Notes: generated from the sequence alone by a model not told the origin. DNA of 64,000 bases from Comamonadaceae bacterium (GCA_027490925.1 JAIXXF010000034.1:97336-161335); one strand, 5' to 3'. Positions 35,760-46,506 are shown, counted from the first letter of the stretch. Numbers and translations are program-made.

Positions 35760-35983
35760 GTCTGACCTCCAACCCGTTGTTTTTGCTTGGAAGAAACACA
35801 ACGCAGGGGTTGTGTCTCCGCTGCGTTGCTTCCTCGCCTCACCACCAACAGGTCGTGGGAACGATTGGCCAACGATTCAATGTAACGACGAACCCCGCGC
35901 GGCGCAATCGGGCGGAAAGGTCGGTGAAAGTAAAATCCGGGTTAATCCTGACTTTCGACAATCTCTCAACTTTCAAGCACCCC

Positions 35984-36526
35984 ATGGCACTCGACAAAGT
36001 CCCCGCAGGCAACAACATCCCCGATGCATTCAACGTCGTGATTGAAATCCCGATGAACGCTGACCCCGTGAAGTACGAGGTGGACAAAGACTCTGGCGCG
36101 ATTTTTGTGGATCGTTTCATGAGCACCGCCATGCACTACCCCACCAACTATGGCTACGTGCCCAAGACCCTCAGCGGCGACGGTGACCCGGTGGATGTGC
36201 TGGTGATCACGCCTGTTCCTCTGATCCCTGGCGTGGTGGTGACCTGCCGCCCCATCGGCATCTTGATGATGGAAGACGAGGCCGGTGTGGACGGCAAAGT
36301 ACTGGCCGTTCCGGTGGACAAAAAGTGCTCGCTTTACACCCAATGGCAAAAGCCGGAAGACATGAACCCGCTGCGCCTGAAAACCATCTCCCACTTTTTC
36401 GAGCACTACAAGGACCTGGAAGAGGGCAAGTGGGTCAAAGTGTTGGGCTGGCAAGGACCAGATGCCGCCAAGAAGGAAGTCGCGGACGGTGTCGCGGCTT
36501 ACAAAAAGGCCAACCCTGCCGGTTAA
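35984..36526 (+). CDS. ppa: Soluble inorganic pyrophosphatase
   Basis: The 180-residue family I enzyme hydrolyses pyrophosphate in the cytoplasm. The motifs [48 protein letters not shown] (metal-binding DGDPVDVL) and KVLAVPVDK are all present. ATG 35984 is preferred; the frame is open upstream but the family begins [11 protein letters not shown] strong terminator follows. It is divergent from hppA, so two pyrophosphatases of different mechanism share one promoter region. Confidence 0.95.
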   Translation: MALDKVPAGNNIPDAFNVVIEIPMNADPVKYEVDKDSGAIFVDRFMSTAMHYPTNYGYVPKTLSGDGDPVDVLVITPVPLIPGVVVTCRPIGILMMEDEAGVDGKVLAVPVDKKCSLYTQWQKPEDMNPLRLKTISHFFEHYKDLEEGKWVKVLGWQGPDAAKKEVADGVAAYKKANPAG

Positions 36527-36541
36527 ATGGGTTTGCCCGAC

Positions 36542-36572
36542 AAAAAAGCCGCTGTTACACAGCGGCTTTTTT
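36542..36572. terminator. Bidirectional terminator after ppa
   Basis: A6, stem GCCGCTG/CAGCGGC, T6. It lies between ppa (plus) and the convergent lipase-like gene (minus). Confidence 0.85.
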
Positions 36573-36644
36573 GTTGGTGCCACGCCGCGCTGCGCGTCTC
36601 TATTGAACCGCCAACGCGACCCGCTTGGCCCCGCGCCAGTCGTC

Positions 36645-37529
36645 TCAGCGCTTCGGGTCTGGAAAAATCAACCCATGCAGTCCCTGGCGACGCTCGAACG
36701 GGCGCCATTGCCCCTCGGGTTGGGCCAGACGGTCGGCCACCACCCACCAGGCACTGGGGTTCAAGCCAATGCCGAAGTGGCTGGCGATCACCTCGACGTT
36801 CTCGGTGTTCGGATTGGCGCGGCAGGGCGCTTGCAGACTCCCCTGCCAGGAAACAATGCCGTCGGTGCGTGAGTACACCGAGGTGGTGGGCACCGGCGGA
36901 GCGGCGGGCAGGTCGCGGTCTTCGATCTCACGGTGGCTGTCGCGTCCGCTGGTGAACTCGTAAAGGCGCCATGCGTTGGTGCTGCGGGGGCTGCTGGAAA
37001 ACGGCGTCCCCAGTGTGATCACTTCGCGCACCAGATCAGGCTGCAGCTTGGCCAATTCGCGCGCGTAAATGCCCCCCAAGCTCCAACCCACCAAACTCAC
37101 GGCCCGGCCGCTGGTGTCGGCGGCGATCTGTAACTGCCGCACCGCTTGCTCCAGCACCCCGGGGCGTGGCCCGAAATTGAAGCCCTGGTCCCAACCTTGG
37201 GTGCGGTAGTTCAACGACTGCAGGTAGCGGCGCAGGGGCAGGGTGGTGGCGTCGTTCGCGGTCAGTCCGGGAAAGACGATGACGGTGCGGCCGTCGCCAC
37301 CAGGGGCTCGTTGCAACACTGGCCAACTGGGCAGCAGCGCGCCAAACTCCCAGAACGCCCGGAACTCCATGGCCAGCAGCCAGGCCCCAGGGGGCGGAAC
37401 GTCGTTGACCCATGCTTTGGTGTCGCCAGCGGTGCGCCCACCGGCAGCCTTTTGTTGCCGGGTGCTGGGTGTGGCGCGGTTGGCGCTGGGCGGGGTGCGG
37501 GCGGAGGAGGTTTTGCGGGCAGCGGGCAT
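36645..37529 (-). CDS. Lipase-like alpha/beta hydrolase
   Basis: The 294-residue product has an alpha/beta-hydrolase core: VIVFPGLTANDATTLPLRRYL (oxyanion loop region), nucleophile Ser in GWSLGGIYARELA, acid Asp in VYSRTDGIVSW, and catalytic His in VIASHFGIGLNPSAWWVVADRL. The first 45 residues are Arg/Ala/Thr-rich and may be a disordered leader. ATG 37529 is chosen over an in-frame GTG at 37548-37550. The substrate is unknown; LipA-like cell-associated esterase is one possibility. Confidence 0.8.
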   Translation of the reverse strand: MPAARKTSSARTPPSANRATPSTRQQKAAGGRTAGDTKAWVNDVPPPGAWLLAMEFRAFWEFGALLPSWPVLQRAPGGDGRTVIVFPGLTANDATTLPLRRYLQSLNYRTQGWDQGFNFGPRPGVLEQAVRQLQIAADTSGRAVSLVGWSLGGIYARELAKLQPDLVREVITLGTPFSSSPRSTNAWRLYEFTSGRDSHREIEDRDLPAAPPVPTTSVYSRTDGIVSWQGSLQAPCRANPNTENVEVIASHFGIGLNPSAWWVVADRLAQPEGQWRPFERRQGLHGLIFPDPKR

Positions 37530-37669
37530 GGTCAAAGCTGTGCGACGCACAGAGTCTTCACAAGCCCGAATTGGACACCATGGGCTGGTCGTTTGGTCGG
37601 GTGGTGCCTCTGCTTTTTAGAGCCCTGTGCCTGAGTTTGTGTCGCCATCGAGACGCCTGAGGGCCGACC

Positions 37670-38951
37670 TCAAGCCCGGCGAAACGGCGTGCGCTCGCCC
37701 AAATCGTCGAGGTAATTGTCGATGCCCTGGCCTTCTCGCTCCAAAAAACGGGCTACTGCGTCCGAGAACGCGGGATGGGCGAGCCAGTGGGCCGACGTGG
37801 TTTTTACGGGCATCAACGCGCGGGCCATTTTGTGTTCGCCCTGGGCACCACCTTCGAAGCGCGCCACGCCGTTGGCGATGCACCAAGCGATGGGCTGGTG
37901 GTAACACGCTTCAAAGTGCAGGCAGTCGACCCGCTCCAACGCGCCCCAGTACCTGCCATAGGCCACGGTTTCCGCGGCTTTGGCGTTGTTTTTGGAGCCG
38001 GATGCACTGCTGCCCCCAAGATTTTCTTGCGATATTGCTATCAAGCTTGTAGCAATTGGGCGCCCGTCCCGTTCCGCCACGAAGAGCAGCCAGTGCTCAG
38101 CCATGGTGTCGGCCATGCGTTGGAAGAAGTCACGGTTCAAGTAAGGTGGGTTGCCATGTTCCCGGTAAGTGCGTTCGTAGCAGCGGTAGAAAAAATCCCA
38201 GTCGGCGTTGGCGATGTCGGCCCCCAAAGACCAGCGGAACCGCACGCCAGCGTCGGCCACCTTGCGGCGTTCTTGTTTGATTTTTTTTCGTTTGTCCTGG
38301 CTGAGGCTGTTCAGGAATTGGTCGTAGTTCTCGAATGGCGCTGTAGCCACTGTCGGGTGGTCGTGTGCACTCTCTGAAGCCAGCTGGGTCGGTTTGGCTG
38401 GGGACGTGTTGTGCCAATGGAACTGCACCGTGTGGCGCAGCATGAGCGACGCCGCTTGGCAAGCGGCCACGTCGTCGTCGTTCGCAAACAGCAGGTGCAG
38501 TGAAGACAGCCCGCTTGCCTCGCACCAGTGCACCAAGGCACGCGCTAGGGCTTCTCTGGCGACAGCGTCCACGGCAAGCAGCCGCGCGCCGGGCACCGGT
38601 GTGAACGGCACCGCCGCCACCGCTTTGGGGTAGTAAGCAAGCCCGTGTTGCTCGTAGGCGTTTGCCCATGCCCAGTCGAACACATACTCGCCATAGGAGT
38701 GGTTTTTGAGGAACAGCGCACAGGCGGCTTGCAGCGCGTCGCCCCGCCACAGCGTCACGAAGCGTGGGGTCCAGCCTGTGGCGGGTGTGGCGCTGCCACT
38801 GGCGTGCAGCGCCAGCAAGTAGGCGTGGCGCATGAAGGGCGAGGCGGCGCACTGTCGGGCCAGCAAAGCGTCCCAGTCGGTTGCCGGTATATCACCCGGG
38901 TCGTCAAAGACCCGGGTGACATAATCGTTTGAGTTACTGTTCACAGACCCC

Positions 38952-38953
<2 letters not shown>
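37670..38953 (-). CDS. GNAT-superfamily N-acyltransferase (DUF482/FemAB-like)
   Basis: The 427-residue product belongs to the DUF482 peptidogalycan-synthesis-like family: SPFMRHAYLLALHASG, WAWANAYEQHGLAYYPKAVAAVPFTPVPG, KIKQERRKVADAGVRFRW, FEACYHQPIAWCIANGVARFEGGAQGEHKMARALMP. The family position between VAERDGRPIATSLIA and AYGRYWGALERVDC has an insertion of about 24 residues (ISQENLGG...AAETV) that matches the repeat at 38037-38053 and its flank. The start ATG shares CATG with the nadE ATG; a GTG at 38942-38944 is an alternative. Confidence 0.8.
38037..38053 (-). repeat. Dispersed palindromic repeat, copy 4 (inside GNAT gene)
   Basis: The plus strand reads GCTATCAAGCTTGTAGC. It encodes part of an in-frame insertion absent from the family consensus that I recall. 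The minus strand reads GCTACAAGCTTGATAGC. Confidence 0.55.
38892..38919. repeat. Strong 11-bp inverted repeat near nadE start
   Basis: TCACCCGGGTC (38892-38902) and GACCCGGGTGA (38909-38919) form a perfect 11-bp stem with a 6-nt loop, 32 bp before the nadE start and inside codons 12-21 of the divergent GNAT gene. It has no T run, so an operator or mRNA hairpin is likelier than a terminator. Confidence 0.5.
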
Positions 38954-40984
<2,031 letters not shown>

Positions 40985-40995
40985 GCCGCTTGCGC

Positions 40996-41580
40996 TCAGG
41001 CGTCCCCTAGCCTGGTAGCCGAGGCCAGGCCAGCGTCTTGTATCAAGTTGGCCAGCAGTTCAGGCACAGAGCCGCTCACCCGGACCAAGTCCATTTGCCA
41101 TGGCGCCATGAAACCGGCCGAGACCGAGTGGTTCAGGAAGTTGATCAAACCGTCATAGTGGCCGCCCAAGTTGAGCAAACCCACCGGCTTGTTGTGAAAG
41201 CCGAGTTGGCGCCACGTCCAAGCTTCAAAGAATTCTTCCAGCGTGCCAATGCCACCCGGCAGGGCGACGAATGCGTCGGCCTGCTCGGCCATTCGCCTCT
41301 TGCGCTCGTGCATGGTGTTCACCACTTGCAGGTCGGTGCACCCGGTGTGTGCCCATTCTTTTTCAACCATCGTGGCAGGGATGATGCCAACCACCCGTGC
41401 GCCAGAGGCCAAAGCGGCATCGGCCACCGTGCCCATCAGTCCCATGCGACCGCCGCCGTAAACCAATTGGCCACCGTGCGCCCCAATCCACTGGCCGGTT
41501 GCTTGTGCCACTTGTTTGAACGCCGGATTGTCACCCGCCCGCGAACCGCAGTACACGCACAGCGAGAACGCGGGCTTCAT
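40996..41580 (-). CDS. LOG-family nucleotide phosphoribohydrolase (TIGR00730)
   Basis: The 194-residue Rossmann-fold protein has CVYCGSRAGDNPAF, YGGGRMGLMG, the catalytic Arg in MHERKRRM and PGGIGTLEEFFEAWTWRQLG. LOG proteins cleave ribose-5-phosphate from adenine nucleotides and cytokinin precursors; in bacteria many release a free base from AMP. The start codon overlaps the dgkA stop in ATGA (41577-41580), so it is the last gene of RDD-dgkA-LOG. Confidence 0.9.
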   Translation of the reverse strand: MKPAFSLCVYCGSRAGDNPAFKQVAQATGQWIGAHGGQLVYGGGRMGLMGTVADAALASGARVVGIIPATMVEKEWAHTGCTDLQVVNTMHERKRRMAEQADAFVALPGGIGTLEEFFEAWTWRQLGFHNKPVGLLNLGGHYDGLINFLNHSVSAGFMAPWQMDLVRVSGSVPELLANLIQDAGLASATRLGDA

Positions 41581-41975
41581 GCGAACCGGTGGTACAGCGC
41601 GGCCAACCAAATGCCGCCGCACAGCAGCAGGCTGAGAAACACCGCTGCGCTGCCCATGTCCTTGGCGCGTTTGGACAGGTCGTGCCAATCCTGGCCGATC
41701 CGGTCGATCGCGGTCTCGATGCTGGTGTTGAGCAGCTCGACGATCATGACGATCAACACCGAACCTGCCAACAAGGCCACCTCCGTCCAGGATCGTCCCA
41801 GCCAGAAAGCCGCTGGTACCAGCCCCACAGCGGACAGCACCTCCTGACGGAAAGCCGTCTCGTGCCATCCAGCGCGCAGACCGGCCATTGAGTAGCCGGT
41901 CGCGTGTAGCCAACGGTTCAGCCCAGTGCGGTGCTTTTGTGGGTTGACCTTTGATTGGTCGGTCGTGGCGATCAT
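41577..41975 (-). CDS. dgkA: Diacylglycerol kinase
   Basis: The 132-residue membrane enzyme phosphorylates diacylglycerol produced during periplasmic glucan synthesis. It has three hydrophobic helices and the signature VELLNTSIETAIDRIG, followed by KRAKDMGSAAVFLSL. It overlaps both neighbours by 4 nt (RDD upstream, LOG downstream). Confidence 0.94.
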   Translation of the reverse strand: MIATTDQSKVNPQKHRTGLNRWLHATGYSMAGLRAGWHETAFRQEVLSAVGLVPAAFWLGRSWTEVALLAGSVLIVMIVELLNTSIETAIDRIGQDWHDLSKRAKDMGSAAVFLSLLLCGGIWLAALYHRFA

Positions 41976-42514
41976 TTGAGAGTGATCGGCGCTGATGTGA
42001 TCAACCGGGTACCGGCCAGTGCATCATGCAAAAACTGTTGCTCAGGGTGGAAGCGGCTCAGCAACGCGTACACAGCCACCCACCCCAGCACGATCACCGT
42101 CGTTTCACCGCCCGACAAACCGAACGGGTAGACCGCGGCCAACGGCGGGAGCAGCCACAGCCAGCTGAGAACATAGCGTGCCAACGCCCTTGGCTGGCTA
42201 ATGGGTCTGCCGTCTACCCCCACGACGCGGATGTTCCACGTCTTCATTGCCAGCGTTTGCCCCTTCGCCCAGAACCAGGTGAAGTAAATGCCGAAGACCA
42301 AAAACAGAAACGCCTGCAGCGCGTGGCGGTTGTCCAAAGCGTTGCGGGTCTGACTGAGCGTGCTGAACAGGTAGCCCGAAATGAATACCACCCCGAACAT
42401 CAGCATGCTCTCGTAGAGCCAACAGGCCATGCGGCGCTTCAAGCTGGGCGTATCCGCCGGGTGGGCGGTTAGAGATGGCTGATGTTCCAAAGTGTCGTCC
42501 GGGAGATAACACAT
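41972..42514 (-). CDS. RDD family membrane protein
   Basis: The 180-residue product has three hydrophobic segments and RDD-domain features (RRMACWLYESMLMFG, WNIRVVGVDGRPISQPRALARYVLSWLW, and FHPEQQFLHDALAGTRLI). RDD proteins are membrane proteins of mostly unknown function, sometimes ion exchangers. The first gene of the RDD-dgkA-LOG chain, it overlaps dgkA by 4 nt. The DUF3106 gene is 78 nt upstream on the same strand. Confidence 0.88.
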   Translation of the reverse strand: MCYLPDDTLEHQPSLTAHPADTPSLKRRMACWLYESMLMFGVVFISGYLFSTLSQTRNALDNRHALQAFLFLVFGIYFTWFWAKGQTLAMKTWNIRVVGVDGRPISQPRALARYVLSWLWLLPPLAAVYPFGLSGGETTVIVLGWVAVYALLSRFHPEQQFLHDALAGTRLITSAPITLK

Positions 42515-42547
42515 TCTAAGGGCGCCCTGACACAGTCACTGCGGCGA

Positions 42548-42569
42548 ACCCACGGGCCGGTCCGTGGGT
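42548..42569. repeat. GC-rich hairpin downstream of the DUF3106 gene
   Basis: ACCCACGG and CCGTGGGT form an 8-bp stem with a 6-nt loop in the 78-nt gap. There is no T run; it may separate the two transcription units or stabilise mRNA ends. Confidence 0.4.
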
Positions 42570-42592
42570 CAATGAGGGCTTATACCCGGGCG

Positions 42593-43252
42593 TCAGGGCC
42601 GCTGCGGCGCTGACACAGCCGATTTGGGCAGCAGCGTGTTTTGGTTGAGTTGGCTGGTCCCCAGCAGCACCCGTGGCCGCACTGGGGAAGTCACGTCGCC
42701 CGCAGGCATCGAGGCCGGGGCTCGGCTTGGCGTGGTTGCCAGCTTATACGCCGGCACGGGCTTGACCGCCGTGGCTGCGCCTTTGAAGCCCGTGGTCGCC
42801 GAGCGTGCCAGCTCTTTTTTTTCTTCGCTGCTGAGGGCTTGGTAGGCTTGCCATCGCGCCTCTTTCTCTTCTGCCGTCAGGTCTTTGGCTTCGGCGAAAT
42901 TCAATCGTGCCTGCGTCCGTTGTTGCGGACTCAGCAGGGCCCAATCCGACATCCGGTCGTGGAGCTTGGCTTGCTCAGACTCTGACAGTTTGGCAAAGTT
43001 CTGTGACAGTGCAAGCCATTTGCTTTTCTGGACTTCACTCAAGGTGTTCCACGTTTCAGACAGCGGCGCCAGTGCCCGTCTTTGGCTGCTGGTGAGCTGC
43101 TTCCAGGTCACACCGCCGGTCGGGGTCGGGTTGACTGCCACGGTGCCTTTGTTAATCGGTGTCACTGGCGCCGCCACGGTTTGGGCCCAGCCTGTGGCAG
43201 TCCAGTAGATCCCCGTTGCCGACAATACGGTCAGCACGGCGAGAAGGGGCAT
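42593..43252 (-). CDS. DUF3106 periplasmic protein
   Basis: The 219-residue product has an N-terminal signal segment (PLLAVLTVLSATGIYWTATGWAQTV) and a DUF3106 helical domain of repeated Leu-x-x-Trp/Ser motifs (WKQLTSSQRRALAPLSETWNTLSEVQKSKWLALSQNFAKLSESEQAKL). The Ser/Pro-rich C-terminal third is variable. Its position after an ECF sigma gene and DUF3619 suggests a periplasmic component of a signalling system. ATG 43250-43252 was chosen over an in-frame TTG seven codons earlier. Confidence 0.85.
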   Translation of the reverse strand: MPLLAVLTVLSATGIYWTATGWAQTVAAPVTPINKGTVAVNPTPTGGVTWKQLTSSQRRALAPLSETWNTLSEVQKSKWLALSQNFAKLSESEQAKLHDRMSDWALLSPQQRTQARLNFAEAKDLTAEEKEARWQAYQALSSEEKKELARSATTGFKGAATAVKPVPAYKLATTPSRAPASMPAGDVTSPVRPRVLLGTSQLNQNTLLPKSAVSAPQRP

Positions 43253-43290
43253 GTGAAATCTTTGCGGTTTCAATTGAGCGCGGCCAATCG

Positions 43291-43743
43291 TTACTGGTCG
43301 GCAGACGCCGATTCAGCGGCTGGACCTCGGCGCAGGAACTGCAAAAAGCCCGGATCGGCATAGGCTGCAGGGGGCAGGTCGTCGGTGAGAAGCGCCACAT
43401 CAATTTCAGCCAACTCGGTCGCGCGGTTGTCGTCTTGCACCAGATTGATCAGCACCATGCCCACAAGCAGTGCCATCGCTGGCAATGCGGTTGCCAAGCG
43501 ACTCCAAACACCCCAGCCGCTTTCTTCACTGCCCAACACAGCGCTGCCACCGCCTTGCACCACCATGGGTTGGGCCAGCAATATTGGGCGTTTGCGCGCT
43601 GCCACCGCCTGAACGCGGGCCGCGCGCAGGCGCTCGGAGATGTCATAGGACAGTCCGTTCACCCCTGCGTCAAGGTGGGCTGCCATTCGACGACCGATTC
43701 GGTCTTGAAGCAGGTCCGTCGCTTGTTGGCTTGTGCGGTTCAT
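43291..43743 (-). CDS. DUF3619 membrane protein, candidate anti-sigma factor
   Basis: The 150-residue product has a cytoplasmic N-terminal helix region (about 80 residues, RIGRRMAAHLDAGVNGLSYDISERLRAARVQAV), one TM segment (TALPAMALLVGMVLINLV), and a short C-terminus with DVALLTDDLPPAAYADPGFLQFLRR. Single-pass topology and tight coupling to an ECF sigma gene (ATGA overlap at 43740-43743) make an anti-sigma role plausible. That is inference; DUF3619 has no assigned function. Confidence 0.8.
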   Translation of the reverse strand: MNRTSQQATDLLQDRIGRRMAAHLDAGVNGLSYDISERLRAARVQAVAARKRPILLAQPMVVQGGGSAVLGSEESGWGVWSRLATALPAMALLVGMVLINLVQDDNRATELAEIDVALLTDDLPPAAYADPGFLQFLRRGPAAESASADQ

Positions 43744-44306
43744 AAATGAATACCCTTGGCTTTCAAAGCCTGACTGAGTGCGGCGACTGCACGTGAACAA
43801 TGGGTTTTGACGCTGCCCTCTGAACACCCCATGGCGGCGGCGGTCTCGGCAACGTCCAACTCTTCCCAGTAACGCATCATGAAGGCTTCCCGTTGACGGC
43901 CCGGCAGTTTCTCAATTTCTTCTTCAATTCCGCGCAAGACTTGGGCCCGTTCCGTGGTGGATTGCGCACTTTCCGTTTGCTGTGACTCATCGAGTCCAGA
44001 AAGAGTTTCCAGCAAATCGAAATCCCCATCATCCCCGGACGACTCGAAGTCGCTCAGGTTGGAGAACAACGCGTTTCGGGTTTTGCGACGCCGAAACCAA
44101 TCCAGAGTGCAGTTTGAGAGGATCCGCTGGAACAGCATTTGCAGCTCTTGAGCGGGCTTGTCGCCGTAGTGTTCGGCCAACTTCATCATGCTGTCTTGCA
44201 CGATGTCCAGTGCCGCCTCTTCATCTCGCACGTGATAAAAGGAGCGCTTGAACGCGCGCTTTTCCACGCTTTTGAGGAAGTCCGAGAGTTCTTTTTCGGT
44301 GGCCAA
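43740..44306 (-). CDS. ECF-type RNA polymerase sigma factor
   Basis: The 188-residue product has sigma region 2 (RSFYHVRDEEAALDIVQDSMMKLAEHYG, QMLFQRILSNCTLDWFRRRK) and sigma region 4 with an HTH (LPGRQREAFMMRYWEELDVAETAAAMGCSEGSVKTHCSRAVAAL). It is an extracytoplasmic-function sigma factor, the first gene of a three-gene set with DUF3619 and DUF3106. The order sigma-DUF3619-DUF3106 followed on the other strand by ilvB is widespread in Burkholderiales. The inducing signal is unknown. Confidence 0.93.
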   Translation of the reverse strand: MATEKELSDFLKSVEKRAFKRSFYHVRDEEAALDIVQDSMMKLAEHYGDKPAQELQMLFQRILSNCTLDWFRRRKTRNALFSNLSDFESSGDDGDFDLLETLSGLDESQQTESAQSTTERAQVLRGIEEEIEKLPGRQREAFMMRYWEELDVAETAAAMGCSEGSVKTHCSRAVAALSQALKAKGIHL

Positions 44307-44327
44307 GGCGGGTAGCTAAAGTGATGA

Positions 44328-44362
44328 GGGAAAACGGGTAGGCAATTGGTCGCCCGTTTCCC
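44328..44362. repeat. Imperfect inverted repeat in the sigma factor/ilvB divergent region
   Basis: GGGAAAACGGG (44328-44338) and CCCGTTTCCC (44353-44362) form a stem with one bulged A. It sits 22 nt before the sigma gene and 228 nt before ilvB; an operator or a hairpin in the sigma leader is possible. Confidence 0.35.
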
Positions 44363-44411
44363 AAATTTGCGCGGATTATGGCACCCCAGCCCGTGGCACG
44401 ATAAAGAGGCT

Positions 44412-44441
44412 TTGATGGGGTAGGTTGTCCAGTGCGATAAT
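44412..44441 (+). promoter_or_regulatory. Promoter candidate for the ilvBHC operon
   Basis: TTGATG (44412-44417) and GATAAT (44436-44441) with an 18-nt spacer lie about 150 nt before the ilvB start. The long leader could hold attenuation, but I see no leader peptide with an Ile/Val/Leu run there. Confidence 0.5.
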
Positions 44442-44590
44442 GTTGGCTGCAAATCTACGGCAAACGGGTCACAGTCCGGCGGCAAAATCGCTCGCCCATG
44501 TCTGCTGGCCTCAAGTTTCAACGCAGCCCCACAAAGGCTTGCGAAGAAGCACCCAAGGTTTTTCGTCAGAGAAAATCACAAAGGTTGATC

Positions 44591-46369
44591 ATGGACATCT
44601 CCAAAGCTGAAATCGCGTCGGCGGCTGCCGCGTCTGCCAACGACACTGTGCCCGAACTGCGTGGTGCAGAAATTCTCGTCAAGTCTCTGCAGGCTGAAAA
44701 CGTGAAGTACGTCTGGGGCTATCCGGGTGGTGCCGTGCTGCACATCTACGACGCGTTTTACAAACAAGACACCATCCAGCACGTGCTGGTCCGACACGAG
44801 CAGGCAGCGGTTCACGCTGCCGACGGGTACGCACGCGCCACCGGAGACGTGGGTGTGGCGTTGGTGACTTCCGGCCCTGGTGTGACGAATGCCATCACCG
44901 GCATCGCGACCGCCTACATGGACAGCATCCCGATGGTGATCATCACCGGGCAGGTGCCGTCTCACGCCATTGGTCTGGACGCTTTCCAAGAGTGCGACAC
45001 CGTCGGCATCACTCGGCCGATCGTCAAGCACAACTTCTTGGTGAAGGATGTGCGGCAAATGGCGGAAACCATGAAGAAAGCCTTCCACATCGCGCGCACG
45101 GGTCGGCCAGGCCCGGTGGTGGTTGACATCCCAAAAGACGTCTCTTTCAACAAAACCCCGTACGCTGGCTACCCGGAAAGCGTAGAAATGCGCTCCTACA
45201 GCCCGGTACGAAAAGGCCACGGTGGCCAGATCCGAAAGGCGCTACAACTGCTGATGCACGCCAAGCGGCCTTACATCTACACCGGGGGCGGTGTGCTGTT
45301 GAGCAATGCGTCGGCAGAGCTGCGTACGCTGGTAGATATGCTGGGTTACCCCTGTACCAACACCCTGATGGGGCTGGGCGCTTACCCGGCGACAGACCCT
45401 AAGTTCCTCGGCATGTTGGGCATGCACGGCACCGTAGAAGCCAACAACGCGATGCAGAACTGCGACGTTTTGTTGGCAGTGGGGGCTCGGTTTGATGACC
45501 GCGTGATTGGTAACCCCAAGCACTTTGCCCAGAACGACCGCAAGATCATCCACATCGATATTGACCCGTCCAGCATCTCCAAGCGGGTGAAGGTCGACAT
45601 CCCGATCGTGGGGGATGTGAAGGACGTGCTGACCGAATTGATCGCCATGATTAAGGAATCGGGTTTGAAGCCAGACGCCGATGCCCTAGGCGGTTGGTGG
45701 AACACGATCGACGGTTGGCGCAAACGCGATTGCCTGCGATACGACCGCGCCAACAAGGACGTGATCAAGCCGCAATTTGTGATCGAAACCCTCTGGAACA
45801 TGACCAAAGACGTGGACACGTACATCACGTCCGACGTTGGCCAGCACCAAATGTGGGCTGCCCAGTTTTACAAGTTCAATGAACCACGACGCTGGATCAA
45901 CTCTGGCGGTTTGGGCACCATGGGGGTGGGAATCCCATACGCCATGGGCATCAAGTTGGCTAAACCGGACAGCGAGGTCTATTGCGTGACAGGCGAGGGC
46001 TCTGTACAGATGTGCATCCAAGAGCTTTCGACGTGTTTGCAGTACAACACGCCGATCAAGGTGATGGCGTTGAACAACCGCTACCTCGGCATGGTCCGCC
46101 AATGGCAAGAACTCGATTACGAGGGCCGCTACAGTCACAGCTACATGGATGCATTGCCAAACTTCGTGAAGTTGGCAGAGGCCTATGGCCACGTGGGCAT
46201 GTTGATTGAGCGCCCACAAGACGTCGAGCCTGCGCTGCGCGAAGCCCGCAAGCTGAAGGACCGCACCGTGTTCATGGATTTCCGGACCGATCCCACCGAA
46301 AACGTGTTCCCCATGGTACAGGCCGGCAAAGGCATCACTGAGATGCTTCTGGGTTCGGAAGATCTGTAA
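44591..46369 (+). CDS. ilvB: Acetolactate synthase, large catalytic subunit
   Basis: The 592-residue ThDP enzyme condenses pyruvate (or pyruvate with 2-ketobutyrate) in the first common step of branched-chain amino-acid synthesis. Motifs are EILVKSLQAENVKYVWGYPGGAVLHIYDA, RHEQAAVHAADGYARATG (the catalytic Glu in HEQAAVHAADG), the FAD loop GARFDDRVIGNPKHFAQ and VTGEGSVQMCIQEL. ATG 44591 starts DISKAE. It is the first gene of ilvB-ilvH-ilvC. Confidence 0.95.
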   Translation: MDISKAEIASAAAASANDTVPELRGAEILVKSLQAENVKYVWGYPGGAVLHIYDAFYKQDTIQHVLVRHEQAAVHAADGYARATGDVGVALVTSGPGVTNAITGIATAYMDSIPMVIITGQVPSHAIGLDAFQECDTVGITRPIVKHNFLVKDVRQMAETMKKAFHIARTGRPGPVVVDIPKDVSFNKTPYAGYPESVEMRSYSPVRKGHGGQIRKALQLLMHAKRPYIYTGGGVLLSNASAELRTLVDMLGYPCTNTLMGLGAYPATDPKFLGMLGMHGTVEANNAMQNCDVLLAVGARFDDRVIGNPKHFAQNDRKIIHIDIDPSSISKRVKVDIPIVGDVKDVLTELIAMIKESGLKPDADALGGWWNTIDGWRKRDCLRYDRANKDVIKPQFVIETLWNMTKDVDTYITSDVGQHQMWAAQFYKFNEPRRWINSGGLGTMGVGIPYAMGIKLAKPDSEVYCVTGEGSVQMCIQELSTCLQYNTPIKVMALNNRYLGMVRQWQELDYEGRYSHSYMDALPNFVKLAEAYGHVGMLIERPQDVEPALREARKLKDRTVFMDFRTDPTENVFPMVQAGKGITEMLLGSEDL

Positions 46370-46506
46370 CGGGCACAGCGTTGGTGCAAAGCCGGTTTTC
46401 GAACCTGCTTTGCCGCTCCATATTCATCAACAACTGGACGAATCTATCGCCCGCCGAGCCCTGCGCTTACCGGCGCAGGGGGAGGGCGGCGAAAAGAGGA
46501 ATCACC

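Noticed and set aside
34287..35765. A 492-codon plus-strand frame opposite hppA, and a similar 538-codon minus-strand frame opposite dxs.
   Set aside because: Both are antisense shadows with His/Gln/Gly-rich composition and no conserved motifs.
44442..44590. A leader peptide for ilvB attenuation.
   Set aside because: I looked for a short ORF with an Ile/Val/Leu run and a terminator hairpin in the ilvB leader and found none.
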